Source: Desulfuromonas sp. KJ2020
GTDB taxonomy: Bacteria > Desulfobacterota > Desulfuromonadia > Desulfuromonadales > SZUA-540
Direction of reading: 5' to 3'
Assembly (NCBI RefSeq): GCF_024197615.1
Contig: NZ_JAKUKE010000004.1
Coordinates: 1-64,000, forward strand
DNA length: 64,000 bases
In this document: positions 14,604 through 23,964 of the stretch, one piece after another
How the letters are laid out: each line of letters begins with the position of its first letter
Numbering within the stretch: position 1 is the first letter of the stretch
Made by a program: the position numbers and the translations under genes
The notes under the pieces: generated by a model
Told to the model about the DNA's origin: nothing
The model's input: the letters and a program-made list of their open reading frames with translations, nothing else
The model's database searches: none

Positions 14604-15404
14604 ATGCCTCTCGACAGTCTGCCCGCGGTAAACAAAACCTCACCGACGGATGAAAGCCGTACCGCCCTGGTCCTGCTCACCAACGGTACCACGGACCCGG
14701 AAGGCCTGGCCGTGCTGGAGGAGATCGACGGCTGGATGCGGCGACGGTTTCCCGACAAGGCCCTCTGCTGGGCCTTCAACTCGCCCCGTATTCTGGCGGT
14801 TCTGCAGAATCAAGGGCTTCGGGTGCGCGGCCTGCCGCAGATCTTGGATGACCTGCGGCAGAAAGGCTTTGCCGCTGTGGTTGTGCAGCCGCTGAGCGTG
14901 GCCACAGCAGGGGAGGTCGCTTGTATCCCCGCCAGCCTGCAGGTGCAGACAGGGGGCCCACTGCTGGAGGCGCCGACGGCCGTGGCGGAGTTGATCGATA
15001 CACTGACGCCCGGCCTCGATGCCGCCGAACCGACGGTCGTGGTTGCCCATGGCAGTGGGCACGATGCCGGGGCGCGTGAGCGCCTGCAGAGGTTGGCGGC
15101 AGAACTGGAAGCCCGTTTCCCCCGCCTGGTGGTGGCGAGTCTCAGGGGCTGGCCCGGTCTTGCCCCGCTGCAGCGCCTGCGGGCGCTGGTACAGAAAACC
15201 GGCCGCGTCCGCTTTGTTCCTCTGCTGCTGACCGCCGGTCACCATCTCCGTACCGATATTCTGGGCGACCAGCCGCAGAGCTGGCGGCACCAGTTGGGCG
15301 CGCGAGAGGTTTGTTGCAGCGAGCCTCTCGGCCGTAACCCGACCGTTCTGGAGATCTTTGCCCGGCAGATCGAAGCCGCGCTCCAGCGCCTGTCTCATCG
15401 TTAA
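14604..15404 (+). CDS. CbiK-like sirohydrochlorin/anaerobic cobalt chelatase family protein
   Basis: 266 residues in two alpha/beta halves, as in the class II chelatase CbiK. Recognisable are ALVLLTNGTTD at the first strand, VVVAHGSGHDAG with a His at 149, and LLLTAGHHLRTDILGD with His at 213-214, followed by SW. In Salmonella CbiK the metal site is His-Glu-His. Here the segment holding the Glu (AVESYP) reads ASLRGWP, so Arg181 replaces it, which may change metal choice or abolish chelation. Family members insert Co2+ (or Fe/Ni) into sirohydrochlorin. ATG follows GGAGATGTC. No other corrin genes are next to it. Confidence 0.75.
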   Translation: MPLDSLPAVNKTSPTDESRTALVLLTNGTTDPEGLAVLEEIDGWMRRRFPDKALCWAFNSPRILAVLQNQGLRVRGLPQILDDLRQKGFAAVVVQPLSVATAGEVACIPASLQVQTGGPLLEAPTAVAELIDTLTPGLDAAEPTVVVAHGSGHDAGARERLQRLAAELEARFPRLVVASLRGWPGLAPLQRLRALVQKTGRVRFVPLLLTAGHHLRTDILGDQPQSWRHQLGAREVCCSEPLGRNPTVLEIFARQIEAALQRLSHR

Positions 15405-15579
15405 GAGTTTTTATAATAGCGTTTTTATTCCATTCATTCCCGCCTGCTCCTTCTGCTGTTCATCCCCTAGTCTTGTCTATCTTGTTTGGGTTAAATTCCT
15501 CTATTTCGCAAAGAGCGGCGGCCTTTTGGTCGTCATTTGACGCTTTGGCAATTTTTGTAAAAAATTGTTTTAAAACCAC

Positions 15580-15608
15580 TTGACGTAAACGTAAGGTTTG
15601 TGTATAGC
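15580..15608 (+). promoter_or_regulatory. Promoter and MerR-type operator (site A) of the beta-oxidation operon
   Basis: -35 TTGACG (15580-15585), 17-nt spacer, -10 TATAGC (15603-15608). A 15-bp element ACGTAAACGTAAGGT (15583-15597) starts at the fourth base of the -35 and fills the spacer. It matches site B (25899-25913) at 13 of 15 positions and sits at the identical place in its promoter. Binding by the MerR-family protein at 25362-25775 is inferred; the position would block RNA polymerase. Confidence 0.7.
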
Positions 15609-15645
15609 TTGACACAGGAGTGCAGACAAGAAGGGGGGATCTGTC

Positions 15646-17502
15646 ATGCATGAAGTGCCTTATCGTTCGGTCCCGGGGATGATCCGGGAAAACGCCGTCA
15701 GGTTTGCCGGTCGCACGGCCATCAGCTACAAAAAAGGGGGGCAGTATATCTCCCTGACCTACGAGCACTTCTACGAACGGGTGCTCATGGCGGCGAGGGG
15801 ACTGCGCAAGGCGGGGGTCAGCCCGGGCGACCGGGTGGCCATTTTTTCGGAAAACCGGGCCGGCTGGGCCATTTCGGATATCGGCTCGCAGGCGGCTCGC
15901 GCTATCACCGTGCCGATATACGCCACCAACACGCCGGAGCAGGCGGCTTATGTCATCAACCACGCCGAGGCGAAGATCGTCTTCGTCTCCAATCGGGTCC
16001 AGTACGAGAAGCTGCTCAAGATTCGCGAGCAGATTCCGGGGGTCCGTCTGGTGGTCTCCTACGAACGGTTCATGGGGGACCTGTCCTTTCCCGTCTATAC
16101 CCTCTATCAACTCTCTGAAATATCCCACCCGCTGACACCGGCGGAAAAAAAATCCATCGAAGACGATATCGAGGCCATTGGGCCGGACGATGTCCTCTCC
16201 ATCATCTATACTTCTGGCACGACCGGGCCGCCCAAAGGGGTGGTACTCAGCCACGGCAATATGCTTTTCGACGCTTATTACGGGTCCAAAAGGCTGGGGG
16301 ACGTGCAGCGCGAAGATGTGTTTCTGAGCTTTCTGCCCCTGAGCCATGTGCTGGAAAGGACGGCGGGCTATCATGCGCCCCTGATGCTGGGCGCCCATGT
16401 CGCTTTTGCCGAGAGCGTGGAAAAGGTGGTGGAGAATATGCAGGAGGTGCGGCCGACCACCATGGTCTGCGTACCGCGTCTGTTCGAGAAAATCTACGCG
16501 CGCATTCACGAGAACGTCCACCAGATGAATCCGCTGCGGCGGCGCCTTTTTTTTAGCGCCGTGGAGATGGGGCGACGCTATGTGGAGCTGCGTTATGTGA
16601 AGAGGCAACCGGCAGGTGGGCTGGCGCTGCGCTACCGCCTGGCCGACCGTCTGGTCTTTCGCAAAATTCGCCAGAAGTTCGGCGGGCGGCTGCGTTTCTG
16701 CATCAGCGGGGGGGCGCCTTTGGACAAGACTATCAACGAGTTCATGTGGGTCATCGGTATCCCGGTGTTTGAAGGCTACGGCCTGACCGAGACGAGTCCG
16801 GCCCTGACCCTGAGTACGAAGGACGCTTTACGCTTCGGTTCGGTGGGCAAGGCTCTGGAAAAAACCGAGCTGGCTCTGGCCGCGGATGGCGAGTTGCTGG
16901 TACGCGGGCCGCAGGTGATGCGGGGCTACTACCGCAGCGAGGAGGAAACGGCAGCGGTCTTTCAGGACGGCTGGTTGAAAACGGGTGATATCGCCCGCAT
17001 CGACGGCGAAGGTTTCGTTCACATCATCGACCGTAAGAAGGAGATCATCATCACCTCGGGAGGCAAGAACATCGCCCCGCAGCCCATCGAGAGCGAACTG
17101 AAGCTGGACAAATACATCTCGCAGGCCATGGTGTACGGCGACGGCCGCCCCTATCTGGTGGCTCTGCTGACGCCCTATATCGAGCGCCTGCTTGAATTGG
17201 CCCAGCAGGAGAATATCCACTACTTCGATGTGGAGGACCTGGTTTCCAACGAAAAGGTGCTGGCTCTCTTCGAAGAGCGCATCGCCGCCGTGAACGGGCG
17301 ACTGCCGAGCTATGAGACCATCAAGAAGTTTGCTCTTATCCCCCGGGACTTCTCCGTGGATGGCGGCGAACTGACGCCGACCCTCAAGCTCAAACGCAAA
17401 GTTATCTATCAGAAATATCAGGATAAGATCGATCGATTGTATCTGGAACCCGGCAATGGCTTCCCTGAAAGGGAGGCGTCAGACAATGGAGGAAACAGAT
17501 GA
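15646..17502 (+). CDS. fadD: Long-chain acyl-CoA synthetase (AMP-forming)
   Basis: 618 residues of the ANL superfamily, closest in layout to FAA1/FadD15-type long-chain ligases. The P-loop IIYTSGTTGPPKG lies at 186-198, the adenine motif is YGLTETSP, and the ATP motif LKTGDIARID precedes IDRKKEIIITSGGKNIAPQP with the hinge and the catalytic-Lys region downstream. It activates fatty acids to acyl-CoA at the membrane, using ATP and CoA, as the first step for the enzymes encoded next. ATG follows AAGGGGGGAT. It is the first gene after promoter/operator site A, and its stop overlaps the next start (ATGA). Confidence 0.9.
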   Translation: MHEVPYRSVPGMIRENAVRFAGRTAISYKKGGQYISLTYEHFYERVLMAARGLRKAGVSPGDRVAIFSENRAGWAISDIGSQAARAITVPIYATNTPEQAAYVINHAEAKIVFVSNRVQYEKLLKIREQIPGVRLVVSYERFMGDLSFPVYTLYQLSEISHPLTPAEKKSIEDDIEAIGPDDVLSIIYTSGTTGPPKGVVLSHGNMLFDAYYGSKRLGDVQREDVFLSFLPLSHVLERTAGYHAPLMLGAHVAFAESVEKVVENMQEVRPTTMVCVPRLFEKIYARIHENVHQMNPLRRRLFFSAVEMGRRYVELRYVKRQPAGGLALRYRLADRLVFRKIRQKFGGRLRFCISGGAPLDKTINEFMWVIGIPVFEGYGLTETSPALTLSTKDALRFGSVGKALEKTELALAADGELLVRGPQVMRGYYRSEEETAAVFQDGWLKTGDIARIDGEGFVHIIDRKKEIIITSGGKNIAPQPIESELKLDKYISQAMVYGDGRPYLVALLTPYIERLLELAQQENIHYFDVEDLVSNEKVLALFEERIAAVNGRLPSYETIKKFALIPRDFSVDGGELTPTLKLKRKVIYQKYQDKIDRLYLEPGNGFPEREASDNGGNR

Positions 17503-19886
17503 TAAGGATCAAACGGGTAGCCGTACTCGGTGCCGGGGTGATGGGCAGCACCATCGCCGCGCACCTGGCCAACGCAGGACTGGACGTCCTGCTTCTCGAC
17601 ATGGTCCCCCGCGAGCTGAAAGAGGAAGAGAAGGCGCGAGGACTGACTCTGGACAGCCCGGCGGTGCGCAATCGTCTCGCTGCGGACGGACTGGAGGCGG
17701 CCGCGCGCATGAAGCCGGCGGCCTTCTATGTGAAAGAGTACGCCCGCCGCGTGGAGGTGGGCAACTTCGCGGATGACATGACCCGTCTGCGGGAGTGCGA
17801 CTGGGTAGTCGAAGTGGTGGTGGAGAATCTGGACATCAAAAAGACGCTCTTTCGCGAGCAGGTGGCGCCCAACCTCAAGGAAGGAGCCATTCTCTCCACC
17901 AATACCAGCGGGCTTTCCGTCAACGCCATGGCGCAGGCCCTGCCTGAGGCGGTGCGCCAAAACTTTCTGGTGACCCATTTCTTCAATCCGCCCCGCTACA
18001 TGCGCCTGCTCGAAGTGGTGGGGTGCCAGCAGACGGATCCGCAGGTGCTCGAGGCGATGACCCAATTCCTCCGTCAGCGCCTGGGCAAGGGGGTGGTCGC
18101 CGCCAAGGATACGCCTAACTTTATCGCCAATCGCATCGGCGTCTATGCCATCTTCAAGTCGGTGCAGCACATGCTTGAGATGGGGATGACAGTGGAGGAA
18201 GTGGACGCCGTGGCCGGTCCCGCCACCGCTCGGCCCAAGAGCGCCGCCTTTCGCACCGCCGACCTGGTGGGGCTTGATACCCTGGTGCATGTCGGCAACA
18301 ATTCCTACGAACTGCTGCCCGACGACGAGGAGCGCGAGGTCTTTCGGGTGCCCGAGTTCATGCAGGACATGGTCGGCAAAGGGCTGCTCGGCAACAAGAG
18401 CAAAAAGGGCTTCTACCGCAAGGAAAAAGGGGAAGGGGGCTCGCAGATCTTCTACTACGACTACCGCAAAGGCGACTACCAGCCGTCGGCGCGTCCCCGT
18501 TTCGCATCCGTCGACGCGGCCCGCCAGATCGACGATCCGGCCAAGCGTCTGCAGATGGTGGTCAGTGGTGCCGACCAGGGGGCCGAGTTCGCCTGGCGCA
18601 GCCTGCGCGACACCCTGCTCTACACTCTGCGTCGTCTGCCCGAGATCGCCGATGATATCGTCCATGTCGATAACGCCATGCGCTGGGGCTTCAACTGGGA
18701 GATCGGTCCCTTTGAGATGTTCGACGCCATCGGGGTGGCGGCCTTCGTCAAACGGGCACAGCAGGACGGCGTCGAAATCCCCGCGGTGCTGACCCGCCTC
18801 GAGTCCTTCTACCGTTTCGAAGACGGTGTGAAGCAGGCCTACGACCTGGCCGCCGGGGAGTACCGGCCGGTGGCCCTGGATCCCGGGCAGATCCGGCTGG
18901 ATATTCTCAAGCGCGGCGGGGCCGTGGTGGAAAAGAACGCCAACTGCTCCGTCATCGATCTGGGGGACGGCGTCTTCGGCCTGGAGTTCCATTCGAAGAT
19001 GAACGCCATCACCGGCGACATCCTCAGCATGACCCACAAGGCTCTGGCTCGGGCCGAGGCTGACGGCGTCGGCCTGGTCATCGGCAACCAGGGCGCCAAT
19101 TTCTCGGTGGGGGCCAATTTGATGATGCTGGCCGTGGCCCTGGCCGAAGGCGCCTACGAAGATGTGGATTTGGCGGTGCGGGCCTTCCAGAAGGCGACCA
19201 TGGCCATCAAATATTCTCCCATCCCGGTGGTGTCGGCGCCTTTCGGTCTGGCCCTCGGCGGCGGCTGTGAATTCTGCATTCATGCCGACGCCATCGCCGC
19301 CCACGCCGAGACTTACATGGGGCTGGTGGAAATCGGCGTCGGCCTCCTGCCTGCCGGCGGCGGCACCAAGGAGATGGCCTTGCGCGCGGCCCGCCTGGCG
19401 GCGACCTACGGCACCGACGTCTCTCCCTTCGTCTTCAAATTCTTCCAGAACATCGGCATGGCCAAGGTCTCTATGAGCGCCGCCGAACTCTATGAGCTGG
19501 GCTACATGGACGAGGGCGACGCCATCAGCATGAACGCCGACCGTCTCATTGCCGATGCCAAGCAGAAGGTGCTGGCTCTCGCCCGCAACTACCGGCCGGG
19601 CCGCCCCGAAGAGGGGGTCAAGGCGGCGGGACGCAGCGTGGCGGCCAGCATCCGCAGCCAGCTGTGGAACCTGCAGCAGGGGGGCTTTGTCACTCCTTAC
19701 GAGGCGGAGATGGGCGGCGTTATCGCCGGCATCATCACCGGCGGCGACGTCCCTGCCGGCACGCCGATCAGCGAGCAGTACCTGCTCGAACTGGAGCGCG
19801 AAGGGTTCCTTAAACTCTGTGGCAATAAAAAGACGGCAGAGCGCATTCAGCACATGCTCAAGAAGGGCAAGCCGCTGCGCAACTGA
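17499..19886 (+). CDS. fadN: 3-hydroxyacyl-CoA dehydrogenase / enoyl-CoA hydratase fusion (FadN-type)
   Basis: 795 residues. The N-terminal half is 3-hydroxyacyl-CoA dehydrogenase: NAD site VLGAGVMGS (9-17), the VEVVVENLDIK segment, and THFFNPPRYMRLLEVV holding the catalytic His. The C-terminal part (about 480-700) is an enoyl-CoA hydratase/isomerase fold with oxyanion-type ANFSVGANL and LALGGGCEF. Dehydrogenase-first order and length match Bacillus FadN rather than E. coli FadB. It hydrates enoyl-CoA and oxidises 3-hydroxyacyl-CoA with NAD+. ATGA overlap with the ligase shows translational coupling. Confidence 0.9.
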   Translation: MIRIKRVAVLGAGVMGSTIAAHLANAGLDVLLLDMVPRELKEEEKARGLTLDSPAVRNRLAADGLEAAARMKPAAFYVKEYARRVEVGNFADDMTRLRECDWVVEVVVENLDIKKTLFREQVAPNLKEGAILSTNTSGLSVNAMAQALPEAVRQNFLVTHFFNPPRYMRLLEVVGCQQTDPQVLEAMTQFLRQRLGKGVVAAKDTPNFIANRIGVYAIFKSVQHMLEMGMTVEEVDAVAGPATARPKSAAFRTADLVGLDTLVHVGNNSYELLPDDEEREVFRVPEFMQDMVGKGLLGNKSKKGFYRKEKGEGGSQIFYYDYRKGDYQPSARPRFASVDAARQIDDPAKRLQMVVSGADQGAEFAWRSLRDTLLYTLRRLPEIADDIVHVDNAMRWGFNWEIGPFEMFDAIGVAAFVKRAQQDGVEIPAVLTRLESFYRFEDGVKQAYDLAAGEYRPVALDPGQIRLDILKRGGAVVEKNANCSVIDLGDGVFGLEFHSKMNAITGDILSMTHKALARAEADGVGLVIGNQGANFSVGANLMMLAVALAEGAYEDVDLAVRAFQKATMAIKYSPIPVVSAPFGLALGGGCEFCIHADAIAAHAETYMGLVEIGVGLLPAGGGTKEMALRAARLAATYGTDVSPFVFKFFQNIGMAKVSMSAAELYELGYMDEGDAISMNADRLIADAKQKVLALARNYRPGRPEEGVKAAGRSVAASIRSQLWNLQQGGFVTPYEAEMGGVIAGIITGGDVPAGTPISEQYLLELEREGFLKLCGNKKTAERIQHMLKKGKPLRN

Positions 19887-19943
19887 GCCAGCCGTCTCTT
19901 TTAGACCGACACCATCGACACACACACGCAATTGGAGGTTTCC

Positions 19944-21119
19944 ATGAGAAACGCCTATATACTGGCCGCCTACCGGACCCCGGGATGCCGGGCACACAAA
20001 GGAAAATTCAAGGACATGCGCCCGGATGACCTGGCCGCCGCCGCCATTGGAGGTCTGCTGGAGCGCACGGTCATCGAGGCGATGACCGTCGACGACGTGA
20101 TTCTCGGCTGCGCCTTCCCCGAAGGGGAGCAGGGCATGAACGTGGCCCGCGTGGCCGCCATGCGGGCGGGCATGCCCTACCAGGTGCCGGCCCAGACCAT
20201 CAACCGTTTCTGCTCATCGGGGCTGCAGGCCATCGCCCTGGCCGCCGAGCGCATCATGGCGGGTTTTGCCGACTGCATCCTGGCCGGTGGGGTCGAATCG
20301 ATGACCACGGTCCCCATGGGAGGCAACAAGTTCAGCGCCAACCCGACGCTGGTCAGTCAGTGGCCGGAAGCCTACGTCTCCATGGGGATCACGGCGGAGC
20401 TGGTGGCGGAAAAGTATGGGGTCTCACGGGACGATCAGGATGCCTTCGCCCTGGCCAGTCACCAGAAAGCCGCCCAGGCCCAGGCGGAAGGACGCTTCAC
20501 CGATGAAATCATCCCCGTCGACGTCGAGACGGCGACTCTGACCGGCAGTAAGGTGGCGAAAAGCCGGGAGACGGTCGCCGCCGATGACGGTGTACGGGCT
20601 GACACCAGCCTTGACGGGCTGGCCCGGCTCAAGCCGGCCTTCAAGGTCGGGGGGACAGTGACGGCGGGCAACGCCTCGCAGATGACCGACGGCGCCGCCA
20701 GCGTGCTCGTGGTGTCGGAGGACTATCTGAAGAAGACGGGCAAGGAACCCGTGGCCCGCTTCCTCTCTTTCGCTGCCCGCGGCGTGCCGCCGGAGATCAT
20801 GGGGATCGGGCCGGTAGAGGCGGTGCCCGTGGCCCTGAAAATGGCCGGACTCAAGCAGGATGACCTCGGCCTGGTCGAACTCAATGAGGCCTTTGCCGCC
20901 CAGGCTCTGGCCGTGGTCCGTGAGCTGAAGCTGAATCCCGAAATCGTCAACGTCAATGGCGGCGCCATCGCCCTCGGCCATCCTCTCGGCTGCACCGGAG
21001 CCAAGCTGACCGCCACTCTGCTGGCGGAGATGGGGCGACGTCGCGAAAAATACGGCATGGTCTCCATGTGCATCGGCGGCGGCATGGGCGCGGCCGGCAT
21101 CTTCGAGCGGCTCGGCTAG
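19944..21119 (+). CDS. fadA: Acetyl-CoA acyltransferase (3-ketoacyl-CoA thiolase)
   Basis: 391 residues of the thiolase family. The acyl-accepting cysteine is in NRFCSSGLQA; the second half shows NVNGGAIALGHPLGCTGAK (His) and CIGGGMGAAG (second Cys), so all catalytic residues are present. It releases acetyl-CoA from 3-ketoacyl-CoA, completing the cycle with the preceding gene. ATG 19944 is chosen because TTGGAGG ends 5 nt before it; the TTG at 19932 is part of that site. It lies 57 bp after the dehydrogenase gene and 32 bp before the acyl-CoA dehydrogenase. Confidence 0.92.
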   Translation: MRNAYILAAYRTPGCRAHKGKFKDMRPDDLAAAAIGGLLERTVIEAMTVDDVILGCAFPEGEQGMNVARVAAMRAGMPYQVPAQTINRFCSSGLQAIALAAERIMAGFADCILAGGVESMTTVPMGGNKFSANPTLVSQWPEAYVSMGITAELVAEKYGVSRDDQDAFALASHQKAAQAQAEGRFTDEIIPVDVETATLTGSKVAKSRETVAADDGVRADTSLDGLARLKPAFKVGGTVTAGNASQMTDGAASVLVVSEDYLKKTGKEPVARFLSFAARGVPPEIMGIGPVEAVPVALKMAGLKQDDLGLVELNEAFAAQALAVVRELKLNPEIVNVNGGAIALGHPLGCTGAKLTATLLAEMGRRREKYGMVSMCIGGGMGAAGIFERLG

Positions 21120-21151
21120 CCGCCAGCCTGAATCCTGAAATGAGGTGACTT

Positions 21152-22933
21152 ATGACGACACGATTATTCAAGGGCGGAGAGTTTCTGGTAACCGAGGTGA
21201 CAAAGGACGAGGTCTTCACCCCGGAGGACTTTAGCGACGAGCAGCGGGCCATCGGTGAAACCACCGAGCAGTTTGTCGCCAACGACATCGCTCCCCATAT
21301 CGAGGAGATCGACCAGCAGAACTTCGACCTGGTGGTGGAGGGGATGCGCAAGGCCGGCGAACTCGGCCTGCTCATGATCGACGCCCCGGAGGAATACGGT
21401 GGCCTGGAGCTGGACAAGGCCACCAGCATGCTGGTCGGCGAAAAGATATCCTACGCCGGCTCCTTCTCGGTGGCCTACGCCGCCCATTCCGGCATCGGCA
21501 CCCTGCCGCTGATCTACTACGGCACCGCCGCCCAGAAGGAGAAATATCTGGAGAAGATCATCAGCGGCGAGTGGATCGCGGCCTACTGCCTGACCGAGCC
21601 CGAGTCGGGCAGCGACGCTCTCGGGGCGCGGGCCACGGCCACCCTGTCGGAGGACGGCCAATATTACCTGCTCAACGGCACCAAGCAGTTCATTACCAAC
21701 GGCGGCTTCGCCCAGCTCTTCACCGTCTTCGCCAAGGTGGACAAGGAGCACTTCACCGCCTTTCTGGTGGAGCGGGATTTCGACGGGCTGGTGATCGGGG
21801 CCGAAGAGAAGAAGCTCGGCATCAAGGGATCTTCCACCACCCAGATCATTCTCGATAACTGCAAGGTGCCGGTGGAAAATGTCCTTGGTGAAGTCGGCAA
21901 GGGGCACAAGATTGCCTTCAACGTCCTCAATGTCGGCCGTTTCAAGCTGGGCGCCGGGGTGACCGGCGCCGCCAAGATGGCCCTGGCCGAAGGGATCCGC
22001 TACGCCAACGAGCGCAAGCAGTTCGGCAAGCCCATCGCCTCTTTCGGGGCCATACAGGAGAAGTTCGCCAACCTGACCGCCGCCACCTTCGCCTCCGAAT
22101 CCCTCGTCTACCGTCTGGCCGGTCTGCTCGATAACCGCCTGGCCACACTAGATAAAGGGGTGGACAACTACTACGATCTCTATCAGAAGGGAATCGAGGA
22201 ATACGCCACCGAGTGCGCCATCTCCAAAGTGTACTGCAGCGAGGTACTGGCCGAGGTCGTCGATGAGGTGGTGCAGATCCACGGCGGCTACGGCTTCGTC
22301 AGCGAGTATCCGGCCGAACGCTACTACCGGGACGAGCGCATCAACCGCATCTTCGAGGGGACCAACGAGGTTAACCGTCTGCTCATCCCCGGCATGATCC
22401 TGCGCAAAGCCATGAAGGGGGAGCTGCCCCTGCAGAAGGAAGCCATGAAAGCCCTGGAAGGCCTGATGACGCCCAGCTTCGAGGAGATCGACGACAGCCT
22501 GCCTTTTGCCCGCGAGAAGGTGCTGCTCAAGAATCTCAAGGCCGTCTTCCTGCTGCTGGCCGGCGCGGCGGTGCAGAAGTACCTCATGCGCCTGCAGGAT
22601 GAGCAGGAGATTCTCACGGCCGCCGCCGATATCGCCATCGAAATTTTCGCCCTGGAGAGCGCCGTGTTGCGGGCAGAAAAGTCATTGGTCAAAGCCAGTG
22701 ACAAACGCCAGGAACTGCTAGCGGCGGTGGTGAAGGTCTGCGCTTTCCGAACGGCGGAGGAGGTGGGAACAGCGGCCAGGCGGGGAGCCTTCTATGTGGA
22801 AGAAGGGGATAATCTGACCATGATGCTCAGTGGCATCCGCCGCTACACCCGTTATGACGCCACGGGTCTGCTGCCGGCCAAGCGGCGACTGGCCGAAGAG
22901 GCCATCAGCGCTGAAAAGTATATTTTTCAGTGA
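21152..22933 (+). CDS. fadE: Acyl-CoA dehydrogenase, long C-terminal type
   Basis: 593 residues. The first 400 form the FAD acyl-CoA dehydrogenase core: AYCLTEPESGSDALG and LNGTKQFITNGG for flavin and substrate, LGIKGSSTTQIILD, NERKQFGKPIASF, QIHGGYGFVSEYPAER and RIFEGTNEVNRLLI with the catalytic-base Glu region. About 180 further residues form a helical tail, as in VLCAD-like and Bacillus FadE enzymes. It makes trans-2-enoyl-CoA and passes electrons to ETF, whose genes lie in the co-regulated operon at 25945-29697. GTG of the next gene overlaps the stop. Confidence 0.92.
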   Translation: MTTRLFKGGEFLVTEVTKDEVFTPEDFSDEQRAIGETTEQFVANDIAPHIEEIDQQNFDLVVEGMRKAGELGLLMIDAPEEYGGLELDKATSMLVGEKISYAGSFSVAYAAHSGIGTLPLIYYGTAAQKEKYLEKIISGEWIAAYCLTEPESGSDALGARATATLSEDGQYYLLNGTKQFITNGGFAQLFTVFAKVDKEHFTAFLVERDFDGLVIGAEEKKLGIKGSSTTQIILDNCKVPVENVLGEVGKGHKIAFNVLNVGRFKLGAGVTGAAKMALAEGIRYANERKQFGKPIASFGAIQEKFANLTAATFASESLVYRLAGLLDNRLATLDKGVDNYYDLYQKGIEEYATECAISKVYCSEVLAEVVDEVVQIHGGYGFVSEYPAERYYRDERINRIFEGTNEVNRLLIPGMILRKAMKGELPLQKEAMKALEGLMTPSFEEIDDSLPFAREKVLLKNLKAVFLLLAGAAVQKYLMRLQDEQEILTAAADIAIEIFALESAVLRAEKSLVKASDKRQELLAAVVKVCAFRTAEEVGTAARRGAFYVEEGDNLTMMLSGIRRYTRYDATGLLPAKRRLAEEAISAEKYIFQ

Positions 22934-23964
22934 GCCACAGGGCCCTCATGATGCCTGCGGATAAGCCCGTTTTTGCGCCTGTTCCCGAGTCTCCAGGGGA
23001 GGAAAGCCTGCGCAAGCACACGGTCAACACACCCTACATGGTGGGTGAGGTCCATTTCTATGCGACGGAACTCCAGGGCGAGCCGGTATTGTTCGATACC
23101 GGCCCGCCCACGGAGGAGGGGAGGCAGGCCCTGTGCCGCAGTGTCGACCTCGCGCGGCTGCGTCATGTGTTTATTACCCATTGTCACGTGGACCACTACG
23201 GGCTGGCGGGTTTTATCGCTGAAAACAGCGACGCCGTCATCTATGTGCCGCGCCTGGACGCGCTCAAGATGCGTCATCATGCACAGCGCCTGGCGTTCAT
23301 GGAGGATGAGCTGAGACAGCTGGGCTTCGCGCCGGGCTTTGTCGACGCTTTTCGCCGGGGGCTGGAACGCAGCGAACTCTTTCCCCGCCTGCCCAAGCGG
23401 ATGGAGATCGTCGAGGATTCAGACGTGCCGGCCCGCCTCGGCATCGGGGTGCTGGCGGCGCCGGGCCACTGCCAGAGCGACCTGGTCTATCAGGCCAATG
23501 GCTGCGCGGTGACGGGCGATATCCTGCTGCGTCACATCTTTCAGGCGCCGCTGCTCGACTTTGACCTGCAGACCCTGCAGGGGCGCTTTGCCAACTACCG
23601 GGCTTACTGCGACAGCCTCAAAAAACTGCAGGCACTGCAGGGACTGCGCATTCGGCCCGGGCATCGGGATTATGTGACCGGGCTGGAGGAGACGATCCTG
23701 TTCTATGTCAACAAGCTCGTCCAGCGGGCCGCCAAGGTGGCGGCCTTTCCGGTCGAGCTGCCCGTGGCCCGGGTGCTGGAACGCATGCTTCCCGTCCCCG
23801 CTCCGGATCCTTTTATCGCCTACCTGAAAGCCTCGGAAGTGGTCTTCATGCGCGATTACCTGGCCGAACCTTGGCGGCTGCAGGAAGCGCTGGCGGTCTT
23901 GGGGCTGCTGGACCGGTTCAGCCAGGGACAGGGCCACTCAACCAACAAAGGGGAGGATTTATGA
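22930..23964 (+). CDS. Metallo-beta-lactamase-fold hydrolase
   Basis: 344 residues. The MBL metal motif HxHxDH is THCHVDHYG (84-89), with FDTGPPT before it, APGHCQSDLV as the third metal His and GDILLR with the bridging Asp. The C-terminal ~80 residues form a helical extension with FYVNKLVQRA, like that of MBL hydrolases acting on thioesters or lactones. Its place within a beta-oxidation operon suggests acyl-CoA or acyl-thioester hydrolysis (inference). GTG 22930 overlaps the previous stop (GTGA); ATG 22948 is the alternative. Its stop overlaps the next gene's ATG. Confidence 0.78.
   Translation: MSHRALMMPADKPVFAPVPESPGEESLRKHTVNTPYMVGEVHFYATELQGEPVLFDTGPPTEEGRQALCRSVDLARLRHVFITHCHVDHYGLAGFIAENSDAVIYVPRLDALKMRHHAQRLAFMEDELRQLGFAPGFVDAFRRGLERSELFPRLPKRMEIVEDSDVPARLGIGVLAAPGHCQSDLVYQANGCAVTGDILLRHIFQAPLLDFDLQTLQGRFANYRAYCDSLKKLQALQGLRIRPGHRDYVTGLEETILFYVNKLVQRAAKVAAFPVELPVARVLERMLPVPAPDPFIAYLKASEVVFMRDYLAEPWRLQEALAVLGLLDRFSQGQGHSTNKGEDL

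Noticed and set aside
17418-19997. 859-codon minus-strand frame opposite fadN
   Set aside because: Shadow caused by high GC third positions; the plus strand encodes full dehydrogenase and hydratase motifs.
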